Notes: generated by a model from the letters alone, not told the origin. Positions 1-7,700 are shown, counted from the first letter of the stretch. The stretch is 10,968 nt of DNA from Thioalkalivibrio sp. (GCA_003555285.1 PWGH01000289.1:1-10968); one strand, 5' to 3'. Translations and numbers: made by a program.

Positions 1-121
1 CACCGGAACGGAAGGCACCGGAACGGAAGGCACCGGAACGGAAGGCACCGGAACGGAAGGCACCGGAATGGATGGCACCGGAATGGATGGCACCGGAATG
101 GACGGTACCGGAACGGCGGGT
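1..121 (+). repeat. 15-bp coding tandem repeat (minisatellite)
   Basis: There are eight consecutive 15-bp units in the phase starting at base 2. The unit is ACCGGAACGGAAGGC four times without change, then ACCGGAATGGATGGC twice, then two further variants. The array probably continues to the left of the window. The period is a multiple of three, so changes in copy number would lengthen or shorten the protein without a frameshift. Confidence 0.9.
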
Positions 122-271
122 GGAACGGACGGTACCGCGACCGGGAGCGATCCGGTGATTCCAGCGGATGCGTTGCGGTCGCTGCAGGCGCGCCTGGATT
201 TGCAGCTGGCCACGGCTCAGCAGACCGAAGCGCGTGGCGGTGTCGGCCAGCAGTTGAACGAACTGGGGTAA
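2..271 (+). CDS. C-terminal part of an unidentified protein with Thr/Gly pentapeptide repeats
   Basis: This frame is open from the left edge and stops at TAA (269-271); the start lies outside the window. About 89 residues are visible. The first 40 are eight pentapeptides of the type TGTEG (four identical), then TGMDG (three) and a variant TGTAG. A Gly/Thr/Asp stretch follows, then an amphipathic helical tail of about 38 residues (PADALRSLQARLDLQLATAQ...). The repeat is very hydrophilic, so it is probably a flexible linker ahead of a short helical end. No catalytic motif is visible and I do not recognise the family. An internal ATG at 68 gives a 67-residue frame, but it sits inside the repeat and is not a credible start. 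The gene converges with the minus-strand gene ending at 314, leaving 42 bases between the stops. Confidence 0.7.
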   Translation, partial: TGTEGTGTEGTGTEGTGTEGTGMDGTGMDGTGMDGTGTAGGTDGTATGSDPVIPADALRSLQARLDLQLATAQQTEARGGVGQQLNELG

Positions 272-313
272 ACCGCGGCTTGGCCTTCGGGGCTGACGCT
301 CGACCGGGCCGGC

Positions 314-622
314 TCAGGGCGGTCGGTGGCGCAGGATCTCCTCGCGCATACTTTGCACCCCCTCTTTCGCCCGCACCAGTGCGAGTGCGGTCTGGCCAAA
401 CTGATAGGCCATGTGATTGGGTCCGTGCCGAGTGGTCGCATCAAGATGGACCACATCGACGATACGTTCGGCCTCCGCCACATGGCGATCGGCCTCGTCG
501 AGCTGTTGCAAGGCCTGATCCGGGTGGGCCGTGCGGGCCTGTTCGATGGCCGCGAGGGCTTTTTGGAGCGCATCGCTTGCCGTATCCAATCGCTGCTGAA
601 TTTCTTCTATTAGCGAAGACAT
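314..622 (-). CDS. Small helical protein of unknown function (102 aa)
   Basis: The product is a 102-residue soluble protein starting MSSLIEEIQQRLDTASDALQ. It is almost entirely predicted helix, rich in Ala, Gln, Glu and Arg, with heptad-like spacing in residues 1-60 (EEIQQRL, ALAAIEQA, ALQQLDEADRHVAEAERI). A second helical part follows, containing HGPNHMAYQFGQTALALVRAKEGV (split here as HGPNHMAYQF and GQTALALVRAKEGV). There is no signal peptide or membrane segment. The start at 622 is chosen because GGAGGT (complement of 630-635) lies seven bases upstream. The longer frame to 937 runs through the region upstream of the ATPase gene and has no comparable site. It is divergent from the ATPase gene at 888. 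I do not recognise the family; a small helical-bundle or regulatory role is only a guess. Confidence 0.7.
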   Translation of the reverse strand: MSSLIEEIQQRLDTASDALQKALAAIEQARTAHPDQALQQLDEADRHVAEAERIVDVVHLDATTRHGPNHMAYQFGQTALALVRAKEGVQSMREEILRHRPP

Positions 623-823
623 CGTGCACACCTCCATCGTCGCCTTGATCGGGTTTCGAAGGCACCCAGGGGCTGCGGGTCCGTTGGGTTTCGGGGGCGT
701 TGGCTTTGGCGTCCAGAGACCCGGAACCCGCAGCGTATCACCGAACGGCGCCAAGGCTTGTTCCCAAACGCCCCAGAGCCACAGTACGTGCGGTGTACAC
801 CGGCTTTGGTCGACCCGAAGCCC

Positions 824-851
824 TTGGTGTAAGCGGGATCCCATGTAGAAT
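824..851 (+). promoter_or_regulatory. Possible sigma-70 promoter for the GspE-type ATPase gene
   Basis: TTGGTG (824-829), a 16-base spacer and TAGAAT (846-851, five of six matches to the -10 consensus) would start transcription near 858, about 30 bases before the ATG at 888. The -35 element matches only three of six positions. The remainder of the 265-base gap 623-887 shows no RNA gene or strong repeat; only a weak ACCCA...TGGGT inverted pair near 664 was noted. Confidence 0.35.
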
Positions 852-887
852 CGTTCGCTTGATCCACAAGACCCGGTGTAATGATTC

Positions 888-3419
888 ATGGATGTCGCCA
901 CGTTGCAGGCCCGCTCGCTCACGCTACCCGAACCCACACTGTGCGCGCCGTTGCGCGAACATGCCGTTCACCTGGGTGAGCGGGTCATCGTGCATCTGCT
1001 CGCCGGCGAGAAGGTGGCCGGGGCTTTGAAGGCCCTCGATCTGGCGACCGGTTCGGTGACGGTGGATGTTGTTGGCGAGAGCGGCCCGCGCAAAATGGCC
1101 TTCGAGGCCTGCAAAAGCATCCAGTGGCCGAAGCTGCGGACTTGGGTGCCGGGCCGTTTTTCGACCGGAGCGATGGCGCCACCGACCCGTCTGCATGACG
1201 TCCGGCAACGGTTTCGCATCCTGTTCGTCGACGGCGACAGCCTGGAGGGAGAGACCATCGGTGTCGGGGGTTCGCCGCACGGGTTCTTCCTCTTTCCGCT
1301 GCAGTCGGATACCGCGTTCGTCTACACGCTGATTCCAAAAAAGGCAATCGCCGAATACAACATCGGCCCACGGTTGGGGGAGGTGCTGATCGAGGGCAAC
1401 CAGGTTACGCAACAGGAGATCGAGATCGTCGCGGCGGATCAGCAGGAGGTTCGCAGCCAGCCGCTGGGTGAGTATTTCCGGACCAAGGCCATCGTCACGG
1501 CGCTCGAGCTCGAACGGGCCTTGGAACGTCAGAAGAAGGTGCCGAACATGCGGCTGGGCGAGGTGTTGGTCAGCGAGAAGCTGATCGACGAGGAGCAGCT
1601 GCAGAACGCCTTGAGTGCGCAGAAGCTCAATCGGACGAAACAGTTGGGCCATATGTTGGTCGATCGCGGCCTGGTTTCCTCCGACCAGATCCAGCAGGCA
1701 TTGGCCAAGAAGTTGGGGATTGCCTACGTCGATGTCTCCCGGTTCCAGCCGGACCCGGAAGCGATTGCGCTGGTTTCGCGGGAAATCATCATCGAACAGA
1801 AGCTTTTACCGCTGCACGTCTTCGCTGGCAAGATTGTCGTTGCCGTGGAGAACCCCCTGGACAGCCACGCGCTGGAGATGGTCCGCTTCCAGTCCAATCT
1901 GGTGGTCGAGCCGGTGATGGCCAGCGGCGAGCAGATCGAGCAGGCAATCCAGGCGTTGATCGAAAGCCCCGCGGGGGCTGCACTGCGAATGGCCGATCTC
2001 GAAGACGATATGCGCGCGACCGTCATTGGCGAGGATCAGGATACGGCCAGTGATCTTCCTGAGGCCTCCGATAATGTGGTGGTGAAGCTGGTCAACATGC
2101 TGGTCGTGGATGCCTATCACAAGGAGGCGTCCGACATTCACATCGAACCCTATTCCGCCGAAGGCAACACTCTGATCCGGATTCGCAAGGACGGAAGCCT
2201 GATCCAGCATTATGAGGTGCCCGCGAAGCTTCGGTTTGCGCTGGTCTCCCGAATCAAGATCATGGCGGGGCTGGACATTGCCGAGCGTCGCAAGCCCCAG
2301 GACGGCAAGATCGACTTCAAGCGTTTTGGACCGTTGAAGGTCGAATTGCGGGTGGCCACCCTGCCCACCGCGGGGGGGCAAGAAGATGTGGTGATGCGCA
2401 TCCTGAGCAGCGGCAAACCGATGCCGCTGGATCAGCTGGCGCTCAGTCAGGACAACCTGGATCGGCTGAAGCGTCTGGTGGCGAAGCCGCATGGCTTGTT
2501 CTTCGTGTGCGGACCCACGGGTTCGGGCAAGACCACGACCTTGCATTCGGTGCTATCGCACCTGAATACGCCTGACCGCAAGATCTGGACGGTGGAAGAC
2601 CCGGTGGAAATCACCCAGAAGGGCCTGCGCCAGGTTCAGGTGAATACCAAGATCGGCCTGAACTTCGCGATGGCGATGCGGGCCTTTCTGCGCGCCGATC
2701 CCGATATCATCATGGTGGGCGAGATGCGCGATGAGGAGACCGTGCAGATGGGGGTCGAGGCCTCGCTGACCGGGCATCTGGTGCTGTCGACGCTGCACAC
2801 CAACAGTGCGGCGGAAAGCATCGTGCGGCTTCTGGACATGGGCATGAACCCCTTCAACTTCACCGACGCCCTGATCGGGGTGTTGTCCCAACGCCTGGCC
2901 AAGCGGCTGTGCCCCGATTGCGTCGAACGCTACACGGCCACGGACGAGGAGATTGCGACCCTGCTGGCAGAATATGGCTATGACGCGAGTACCTTGGGTG
3001 GGGCGGCGACGGATTTGAGCGATCGGGCGTCTGCGCACATCACGGGTGAGGGCGGCAGCGCGGGCGAGGGCGGCAAGACCGGTGAGAGGGGTGGCGCAGG
3101 CGTGGACGGCGGCATCGGCGAGGACGTCAGAGCCCGCTGGAATCGCCGGTATGCCGACGCGTCAGGGGCCTTCACGCTGGGCCGTGCCACCGGCTGCGAG
3201 CGGTGCAACCACACCGGCTACCGCGGTCGCGTGGGCATTCACGAACTGCTGAGTGCCACCGACGAGATCAAGCGGCGCATCCTGGCCGGGGCCACCGTCA
3301 AGGACATGGCCGGTGTCGCCATCAGCGAAGGCATGCGCACCCTGAAACAGGACGGCATCGAAAAGGTGCTGATGGGACTCACCGATATTCACCAGATCCG
3401 CAAGGTCAGCCAGTCCTGA
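888..3419 (+). CDS. GspE/PulE/PilB-family secretion or pilus assembly ATPase with extra N-terminal modules
   Basis: This is a hexameric cytoplasmic ATPase of the type II secretion / type IV pilus assembly family (843 aa). From the N-terminus it shows: two small similar modules near residues 30-85 and 105-160 (pattern hydrophobic-x-G/D-E/S-x-L/V-x-G, ending in an 'F...aI' segment); MshEN-like repeats near 210-360 (LGEVLVSEKLIDEEQLQNAL, then LGHMLVDRGLVSSDQIQQAL); an Asp box SDIHIEP at 415-421; Walker A GPTGSGKT at 542-549; Walker B DPDIIMVGE at 604-612; and a His box HLVLSTLHTNSA at 630-641. Zinc cysteines are C675/C678 and C770/C773. The two pairs are about 91 residues apart, roughly twice the usual distance, because of a Gly/Glu-rich insert at about 719-750. 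All catalytic residues are present. No pilus or secretion partner is adjacent, so the exact machine is unknown. The ATG at 888 has only a weak ribosome site. Confidence 0.93.
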   Translation: MDVATLQARSLTLPEPTLCAPLREHAVHLGERVIVHLLAGEKVAGALKALDLATGSVTVDVVGESGPRKMAFEACKSIQWPKLRTWVPGRFSTGAMAPPTRLHDVRQRFRILFVDGDSLEGETIGVGGSPHGFFLFPLQSDTAFVYTLIPKKAIAEYNIGPRLGEVLIEGNQVTQQEIEIVAADQQEVRSQPLGEYFRTKAIVTALELERALERQKKVPNMRLGEVLVSEKLIDEEQLQNALSAQKLNRTKQLGHMLVDRGLVSSDQIQQALAKKLGIAYVDVSRFQPDPEAIALVSREIIIEQKLLPLHVFAGKIVVAVENPLDSHALEMVRFQSNLVVEPVMASGEQIEQAIQALIESPAGAALRMADLEDDMRATVIGEDQDTASDLPEASDNVVVKLVNMLVVDAYHKEASDIHIEPYSAEGNTLIRIRKDGSLIQHYEVPAKLRFALVSRIKIMAGLDIAERRKPQDGKIDFKRFGPLKVELRVATLPTAGGQEDVVMRILSSGKPMPLDQLALSQDNLDRLKRLVAKPHGLFFVCGPTGSGKTTTLHSVLSHLNTPDRKIWTVEDPVEITQKGLRQVQVNTKIGLNFAMAMRAFLRADPDIIMVGEMRDEETVQMGVEASLTGHLVLSTLHTNSAAESIVRLLDMGMNPFNFTDALIGVLSQRLAKRLCPDCVERYTATDEEIATLLAEYGYDASTLGGAATDLSDRASAHITGEGGSAGEGGKTGERGGAGVDGGIGEDVRARWNRRYADASGAFTLGRATGCERCNHTGYRGRVGIHELLSATDEIKRRILAGATVKDMAGVAISEGMRTLKQDGIEKVLMGLTDIHQIRKVSQS

Positions 3420-3527
3420 CGGTTCAGGGATCATCGCGCGGCGGCGCTTTGATGCTAATCTGCTTCGCGGTTCGGTGTTGTCCGGGCGCCGTGCATCATC
3501 AGTGCAGTTTGTCTGCATCGGTTGGGC

Positions 3528-3555
3528 TCAAGTTTTAGGGGTGGGGGGCCGTTAT
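3528..3555 (+). promoter_or_regulatory. Sigma-28 (FliA)-type promoter for the chemoreceptor gene
   Basis: TCAAGTTT (3528-3535), 12 bases, then GCCGTTAT (3548-3555) closely resembles the flagellar sigma-28 consensus TAAAGTTT-N11-GCCGATAA. The -35 block matches seven of eight and the -10 block six of eight, with one extra spacer base. Chemoreceptor genes are classic sigma-28 targets, which supports the reading. The expected start near 3562 leaves a leader of about 95 bases. The leader contains a 5-bp hairpin (CGCGG 3571-3575 / CCGCG 3580-3584) and a second (CCCGC 3621-3625 / GCGGG 3639-3643) that ends just before the ribosome site at 3645-3651. I see no terminator-like hairpin with a T-run behind the ATPase gene in 3420-3527. 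Confidence 0.6.
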
Positions 3556-3655
3556 AGTCCTCAGGGATTGCGCGGTGAGCCGCGGTGAAGCCCAGGGGTA
3601 CATAGCGTTTCGACAATAATCCCGCGTCCAAAGAAGAGGCGGGCAAGGAGGCATC

Positions 3656-5671
3656 GTGTTAAACCGATTTTCTATCCGGGGGCTCTTGATCGCCGGCTTT
3701 GGTCTGCTGGTTCTGATCCTGATCGTCAATTCGCTGCTCGCCCTGCGGGCCATGAACCTGGCCGCGCTGGAAGTGGCTCATATCACCGAGCGCGATTATC
3801 CGGCCGTGTCCCGGGTGCATGCGGTCGAACAATCCTTGCAGGCCAGTGCCGCCTTTCTGGGGTTCTACCTGATGAGCGAGGAGACGCAACATCGCGAGGC
3901 CTGGATGGGCAGCATGGAAACCTTGCAGGCCGCCACGAATGCCTTGATTTCGGACCCGACCATCGCTGGAAATCCCCAACTTGCGCGCAGCGCCCGGGAG
4001 GTGCAGGACCTGGTCCAGCGCTTTCAGGAACACCGCCAACGCTTGATCGAGGTGGCGGAGGATCCCGCCGTGAACATGCCGGCGCTGGCCATCGCCAACG
4101 CCCGTGTGAACCCGGTGACCCGCGAGTTGACCCAGTTGGCCAACATCATGATCGATGCCCAGATGCAGCTGCCGACATCCGACCAAGACCCCGAACGCCT
4201 GGCGGACCTGCAAAACCTGCGCGTCGCGACCTTGCAGGTGACCTCCAACCTGCGTGGTTTCCTCGCCTTTCCCGACAGCGCCTTCGAGGCCAATCTGCGT
4301 CTGTTCGTCAACCAGACCAACAGCATCACCGAGGGACTGATGGCCCAGATGGATGATCTGGACTTCGAGCAGCAGGTCGCGCTGGAGGAGTTTCAAGTGG
4401 GCCTTGGCGGGCTCAATGCGGCGTTGGAGGAACTCATCGTTCTGCATGGTGGCGAGCAGGCATTTCAAGGGGCCTTCCTGATCCGCAATGACATCGGGCC
4501 GCTGATGATCCAAGCCCGCAACCTGTTGCAGTCCATGAGTACGATCATCACCACACGCGTGGAGGGCGACGCCCGCGTGCTCACGGCCTCGATGAACACC
4601 ACCCAGGTCACGCAAGCGATCCTGACGACAATGGGTGCGATCCTGGGTCTGCTCGCCGCCTTCTTCATCATTCGCCTGGTCCGGCGCGCGTTGACGGCCT
4701 CGAGCGACGCGCTGTCGGCGATTGCGGATGGGGACGGCGATCTCAGCCGCCGGCTGGGCGAAGACGGTCTGCGTGAACTTGGCCAACTCGGTGTGGCCTT
4801 CAATCGCTTCGTGGGCAAGATTGCCGGGGCGGTGGGTGCCGCGCGCCGGGAAACCGATGCTCTGAATGCTTCGACCGAGTCGCTGAATCAGGAGGCGCAG
4901 GAGGCCCGCCTGGCGGTGGGCCGGCAGCGCGACGAAACCGAGCAGGTGGCCACGGCGATCAACGAACTGCACAGCAGTGCCGAGGAGATTGCCCGCAATA
5001 CCGATGCGGCCTCGCAATCGGGCCAGGAGGCCGGTGCTGCCGTGACCAGCGGCATCAGCCTGATGGCGACGAATGTCGCTTCGATGAGCGCGTTGCTGGC
5101 CACCGTGGAACAGGCGGCTGAGACGGTGGCCGCGCTGGGGGACGATTCGAAGCGGATCGGCACCATCCTCGAGGTGATTCGCGGTATCGCCGGCCAGACC
5201 AACCTGTTGGCCCTGAATGCGGCCATCGAGGCGGCCCGTGCCGGCGAACACGGCCGCGGTTTTGCCGTCGTCGCCGATGAGGTGCGCCAATTGGCTACCC
5301 GCACCCAGGAATCGACGGACGAAATCGAGGTCATGATTGGCCGACTGCAGGCTGCCACGACCAATGCAGTGGGTGTGATGCAACAGGGCCGAGAGAAGGC
5401 GGAGCAGAACATGGGGCACACCGCCGAGGCGCAGGCCGCCCTGCAACAGATTGAGCAGTCGGTGCAGGCCATCGTCGACATGACCGATCAGATCGCTGTG
5501 GCGGCGCGTCAGCAGAGCGCGGTGGTGGAGGAGATCAACCGCAATATCGTGCAGATCTCGGACGGAGCCGATCAGTCGGCGACCAGCGCGGATCGGGTCA
5601 GTGTGGCGTCTCAGGATTTGAAACGAGTGGAGTCCGGGCTGCAGATGGCATTGGCTCAATTCCGGCTTTGA
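3656..5671 (+). CDS. Methyl-accepting chemotaxis protein (transmembrane chemoreceptor)
   Basis: A 671-residue receptor that would control the CheA kinase through CheW. It has a transmembrane helix at residues 10-30 ([20 protein letters not shown]), a large helical periplasmic sensor at about 31-320, and a second transmembrane helix at 321-342. A HAMP linker follows at about 343-396 ([19 protein letters not shown]: [18 protein letters not shown]), then the coiled-coil signalling domain. Its conserved hairpin tip lies at about 506-547 ([39 protein letters not shown]). The sensor is longer than the usual four-helix bundle of about 150 residues and may be a double helical bundle; its ligand cannot be read from the sequence. 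The protein ends in ALAQFRL with no C-terminal CheR-tethering pentapeptide. GTG is the start, supported by AAGGAGG at 3645-3651, four bases upstream. No other che gene is adjacent, so it is an orphan receptor. Confidence 0.95.
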   Translation: MLNRFSIRGLLIAGFGLLVLILIVNSLLALRAMNLAALEVAHITERDYPAVSRVHAVEQSLQASAAFLGFYLMSEETQHREAWMGSMETLQAATNALISDPTIAGNPQLARSAREVQDLVQRFQEHRQRLIEVAEDPAVNMPALAIANARVNPVTRELTQLANIMIDAQMQLPTSDQDPERLADLQNLRVATLQVTSNLRGFLAFPDSAFEANLRLFVNQTNSITEGLMAQMDDLDFEQQVALEEFQVGLGGLNAALEELIVLHGGEQAFQGAFLIRNDIGPLMIQARNLLQSMSTIITTRVEGDARVLTASMNTTQVTQAILTTMGAILGLLAAFFIIRLVRRALTASSDALSAIADGDGDLSRRLGEDGLRELGQLGVAFNRFVGKIAGAVGAARRETDALNASTESLNQEAQEARLAVGRQRDETEQVATAINELHSSAEEIARNTDAASQSGQEAGAAVTSGISLMATNVASMSALLATVEQAAETVAALGDDSKRIGTILEVIRGIAGQTNLLALNAAIEAARAGEHGRGFAVVADEVRQLATRTQESTDEIEVMIGRLQAATTNAVGVMQQGREKAEQNMGHTAEAQAALQQIEQSVQAIVDMTDQIAVAARQQSAVVEEINRNIVQISDGADQSATSADRVSVASQDLKRVESGLQMALAQFRL

Positions 5672-5705
5672 TTCCGGCTATGCCGTTCCTGTCGATCCGG
5701 TGCCA

Positions 5706-5752
5706 CTGAACAGCCAACAAATCCGCAAAATCGGCCAATTCGGATTGTTCAG
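5706..5752. terminator. Inverted repeat between convergent genes, possible bidirectional terminator
   Basis: AATCCG (5720-5725) pairs with CGGATT (5741-5746). The arms can extend, with bulges, to AAC/GTT or to the outer pair CTGAAC (5706-5711) / GTTCAG (5747-5752). The structure sits in the 90-base gap between the convergent chemoreceptor and DCC-family genes, where a shared terminator would be expected. There is no clear T-run on either side, so it may not be a classic intrinsic terminator. Confidence 0.4.
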
Positions 5753-5761
5753 GATCATCGT

Positions 5762-6193
5762 CTAACGGGCCCCTCCGGGTGTCCCGCAGACACCCTCTTG
5801 GCAACGCCGGCGCCAACGCCAGCGGGCAAAGACCGTGTAGATCCGGTCCATGATCCAGATAAAACCGGGGATCACCGACACCGTGCGCGCCAGCCAGCGA
5901 TAGCCGGGAAGCTCGCGCCAGAGGGCGACGAAGGCGTAGGCGCCGGTGCGCAGGATGCCGGCGCCATCCCGGACGTGCAGTCGTTCCATGGCCTGCTGCC
6001 AGGGGATGCCCGCGGCTGCGAGCCCATCGGGATCGGCGTGAATATCCAGCCAATCCAGGTGTTCAGCCCCGTGCAGGCGACGGTAGTGGTCGATTTCGCG
6101 GCGACACAGCGGACATCCCCCGTCGAAGAACACGGTCACCCGTTGGCCAGCGGCCCGATCCGTGGTTACGCCACGCGCTTCACTCTGCGCCAT
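5762..6193 (-). CDS. DCC-family (DUF393) thiol-disulfide oxidoreductase-like protein
   Basis: A 143-residue protein of the DCC family. After a short variable N-terminus, a beta strand leads into the signature VFFDGGCPLC at residues 21-30, with the CxxC pair C27/C30 followed by a helix. HADPDGLAAAGI and the RDGAGILRTGAYAFVALWRE region (about 75-95) are also typical. A hydrophobic segment around 103-122 (TVSVIPGFIWIMDRIYTVFA) and a second cysteine pair C131/C136 close the protein. Members are thought to act in redox chemistry through a thioredoxin-like fold; the substrate is unknown. The start at 6193 is supported by AGAGGGA (complement of 6203-6209), nine bases upstream. It is divergent from the cytochrome c gene, with 204 bases between. 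Both proteins are redox-linked, but a joint function is only inferred. Confidence 0.88.
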   Translation of the reverse strand: MAQSEARGVTTDRAAGQRVTVFFDGGCPLCRREIDHYRRLHGAEHLDWLDIHADPDGLAAAGIPWQQAMERLHVRDGAGILRTGAYAFVALWRELPGYRWLARTVSVIPGFIWIMDRIYTVFARWRWRRRCQEGVCGTPGGAR

Positions 6194-6323
6194 TGCCTCA
6201 TTTCCCTCTGTCGGTGCGTTAGGGGTTGGTGCGATTTCCGTACCTGGAGTTCCATGATGGCATTCCGGCTCCGGGTTCGGCTCCGGGTCTTGGGCGCGCC
6301 GGCGTCGCAGCGCAAGGGGTGGC

Positions 6324-6332
6324 TGGTATCAT
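6324..6332 (+). promoter_or_regulatory. Extended -10 promoter candidate for the cytochrome c gene
   Basis: TGGTATCAT fits the extended -10 form TGnTATAAT with one mismatch. No good -35 is visible 17 bases upstream, which this promoter type tolerates. Transcription would begin near 6339 and leave a leader of about 60 bases before the ATG at 6398. The rest of the divergent gap (6194-6397) holds only a short GGCTCCGGGTTC-like tandem at about 6268-6292. Confidence 0.4.
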
Positions 6333-6397
6333 CCCTTCCTCGCTTTGCCCGTCGACCTGCGGGCTTTGCGCACGGTCACCGAAGGAGAACCGCTACG

Positions 6398-6871
6398 ATG
6401 AAGAACTGTTCCACCATTACGATTCCGTTGATCACCCTGGCGCTGCTGCTCGGCTGCAGCGATCCAGATAGCGAGTCGGGCGCTGGACCCGCCTCCGAAT
6501 CCGGCCCCGAAACATCGGTACCAACTCCGAGCGCAGACGCTTCCGTGCCCGCAGCACGCGCCGAGTTTCGGATCCCTCCCGAGAATTTCGACGCCGACAT
6601 CGACCAGGGCCAGTTGGGATTCGCGGTACACTGCCGGGTTTGCCATGGAGAGGACGCCCTCGGAACCGATCAAGGCCCGCCGCTCATTCATCGAATCTAT
6701 GAGCCGTCCCACCACTCGGACCTCGCGTTCTACCGCGCCATTGCGTTGGGTGTGCACCAGCACCATTGGGAATTCGGGGACATGCCGCCGGTGCCAGGGG
6801 TATCCGGCGAAGATGCCGCGCACATCATCGCCTGGATCCGCCACCAGCAGCGGCTGGCCGGAATCGAATGA
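6398..6871 (+). CDS. Monohaem c-type cytochrome, lipoprotein
   Basis: A 157-residue exported haem protein. The N-terminus (MKNCSTITIPLITLALLLGC) is a lipoprotein signal peptide with lipobox LLGC, so cleavage before C20 and anchoring to a membrane on the periplasmic side are expected. A Ser/Pro/Ala/Glu-rich linker fills about 21-55. The globular part has the haem site CRVCH at 79-83 and a GDMPP motif in which M129 is the likely sixth haem ligand. It closes with the helix GEDAAHIIAWIRHQQ typical of class I cytochromes c. The ATG at 6398 is chosen because GAAGGAGAA (6381-6389) precedes it at good spacing. The frame stays open upstream to 5798 but overlaps the opposite gene and lacks a signal there. 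A small electron carrier is the best description; the partner is unknown. Confidence 0.9.
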   Translation: MKNCSTITIPLITLALLLGCSDPDSESGAGPASESGPETSVPTPSADASVPAARAEFRIPPENFDADIDQGQLGFAVHCRVCHGEDALGTDQGPPLIHRIYEPSHHSDLAFYRAIALGVHQHHWEFGDMPPVPGVSGEDAAHIIAWIRHQQRLAGIE

Positions 6872-6902
6872 TCTGCTGAAACAGCTGGCTTTCCTTGACC
6901 GA

Positions 6903-6937
6903 CCGGAACAACGCGGAGCATTTGCGAGCCGTTCCGG
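6903..6937. repeat. Inverted repeat between convergent genes
   Basis: CCGGAAC (6903-6909) and GTTCCGG (6931-6937) are perfect 7-bp arms around a 21-base loop. They lie between the cytochrome c stop (6871) and the end of the acetyltransferase gene (7003). The repeat may help end transcription, but the loop is long and there is no T-run. Nothing else is evident in the 131-base gap. Confidence 0.35.
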
Positions 6938-7002
6938 ATCCGTCATGTTGACAAGAAGCCCGGAAGGGCGTCCGACGCCTGTAGGCGGGGAGCAAGCCAT
7001 GT

Positions 7003-7506
7003 TCAGTCTGCGGAGGGTCGTAACGGACGCGATAAGACCAAGGCCTGGCAGCGCCAGCCCTCACCGAGAGTCAACGGCTCGGATGCGATCGTCGCCCAGC
7101 CCAGGGCCTCGAGAAAGCGCCGCGCTCCAATGTTGAAATCCTCGCATCCCGCTTGAGCGAAGGCATAGTCACGTGCCCCCATCGCGTTCAGCGCACGCTC
7201 GATCAAGCTCCGGCCCAGGCCCCGACGGCGCATGCGGGCATCCACCCAGATCTGCTCCACGCAGTTGCCGGAGATGCTGCAATAGGCGTCGATCCGCGGA
7301 CCGCGGGCGGCCACCCAGCCCCCCGGCTCGGGTCCTCGAATCAAGGTGTCCACCTGTTGCTGTCGCCACCCGGCGTCGTTCGCCTGTGGGACATGACCGG
7401 CGTACACCTCGGACCAGATCGCAGTGACCAATGCCAATACCCGGTCACGATCGGCCGCGGTGGCGGGGCGGATCTGCATCTGTGGAAGGGGAATCGGTTC
7501 GTTCAT
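7003..7506 (-). CDS. GNAT-family N-acetyltransferase
   Basis: A 167-residue cytoplasmic enzyme expected to move an acetyl group from acetyl-CoA to an amine on an unknown acceptor. The GNAT fold is readable: strand 1 and helix 1 in MQIRPATAADRDRVLALVTA (10-29); strand 4 and the pyrophosphate-binding loop EQIWVDARMRRRGLGRSLIE (84-103), with RRRGLG at 93-98; and motif B, NIGARRFLEALGW (125-137). The substrate cannot be told from the sequence. The start at 7506 has no clear ribosome site; M10 is an alternative and would still keep the whole domain. It stands alone and converges with the cytochrome c gene. Confidence 0.88.
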   Translation of the reverse strand: MNEPIPLPQMQIRPATAADRDRVLALVTAIWSEVYAGHVPQANDAGWRQQQVDTLIRGPEPGGWVAARGPRIDAYCSISGNCVEQIWVDARMRRRGLGRSLIERALNAMGARDYAFAQAGCEDFNIGARRFLEALGWATIASEPLTLGEGWRCQALVLSRPLRPSAD

Positions 7507-7566
7507 GTGTGGGTCTCGTTAGCGCAGCAGGAAAGGGCTGATCTGAAAAATGGTGGCCACGGGCGG

Positions 7567-7582
7567 AAGGTGGCTGTCCCGC
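7567..7582 (+). repeat. Possible downstream relative of the RAYT-linked repeat
   Basis: AAGGTGGCTGTCCCGC matches the core of the repeats upstream of the transposase gene (AAAGTGGGTGTCCCGC) at 14 of 16 positions. It would place a related repeat on the 3' side of the transposase gene as well. Such a short match could arise by chance. Confidence 0.35.
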
Positions 7583-7633
7583 CTCCGATCCCCCTGAGTT
7601 CATTGATTGGCGGGATGGGGGTGCCAAGGACCA

Positions 7634-7692
7634 GTCGCTGCGCGACCAGACCGTAAGGACTCGGCGCAGTTCCCGATTCTCCGGGAACCTGC
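7634..7692. repeat. Two hairpins just downstream of the RAYT stop
   Basis: GTTCCCG (7669-7675) and CGGGAAC (7682-7688) form a perfect 7-bp stem with a 6-base loop. GCA/TGC extends it to 10 pairs with one bulged C. It starts eight bases after the transposase stop on the minus strand. A second small hairpin is GTCGC (7634-7638) / GCGAC (7642-7646). Neither is followed by a T-run, so a REP-type palindrome is as likely as a terminator. Confidence 0.45.
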
Positions 7693-7700
7693 TCAATGGT

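Noticed and set aside
623..937. Longer start for the 102-residue minus-strand protein
   Set aside because: The extension crosses the ATPase start and has no ribosome site, whereas GGAGGT sits seven bases before the ATG at 622.
3424..3438. Sequence GTTCAGGGATCATCG behind the ATPase gene resembling GTTCAGGATCATCG at 5747-5760
   Set aside because: The match is only about 14 bases with one gap and no symmetry or context to support a shared function; probably chance.
3562..3655. c-di-GMP riboswitch in the chemoreceptor leader
   Set aside because: Two short hairpins are present, but I could not find the conserved core of a GEMM-type riboswitch.
3659..5659. Minus-strand 666-codon frame opposite the chemoreceptor
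   Set aside because: It is composed of His/Leu/Arg-rich antisense sequence typical of a GC-rich shadow frame.
5798..6397. Upstream extension of the cytochrome c frame to 5798
   Set aside because: It overlaps the DCC gene on the other strand, and the signal peptide with lipobox and a good ribosome site fix the start at 6398.
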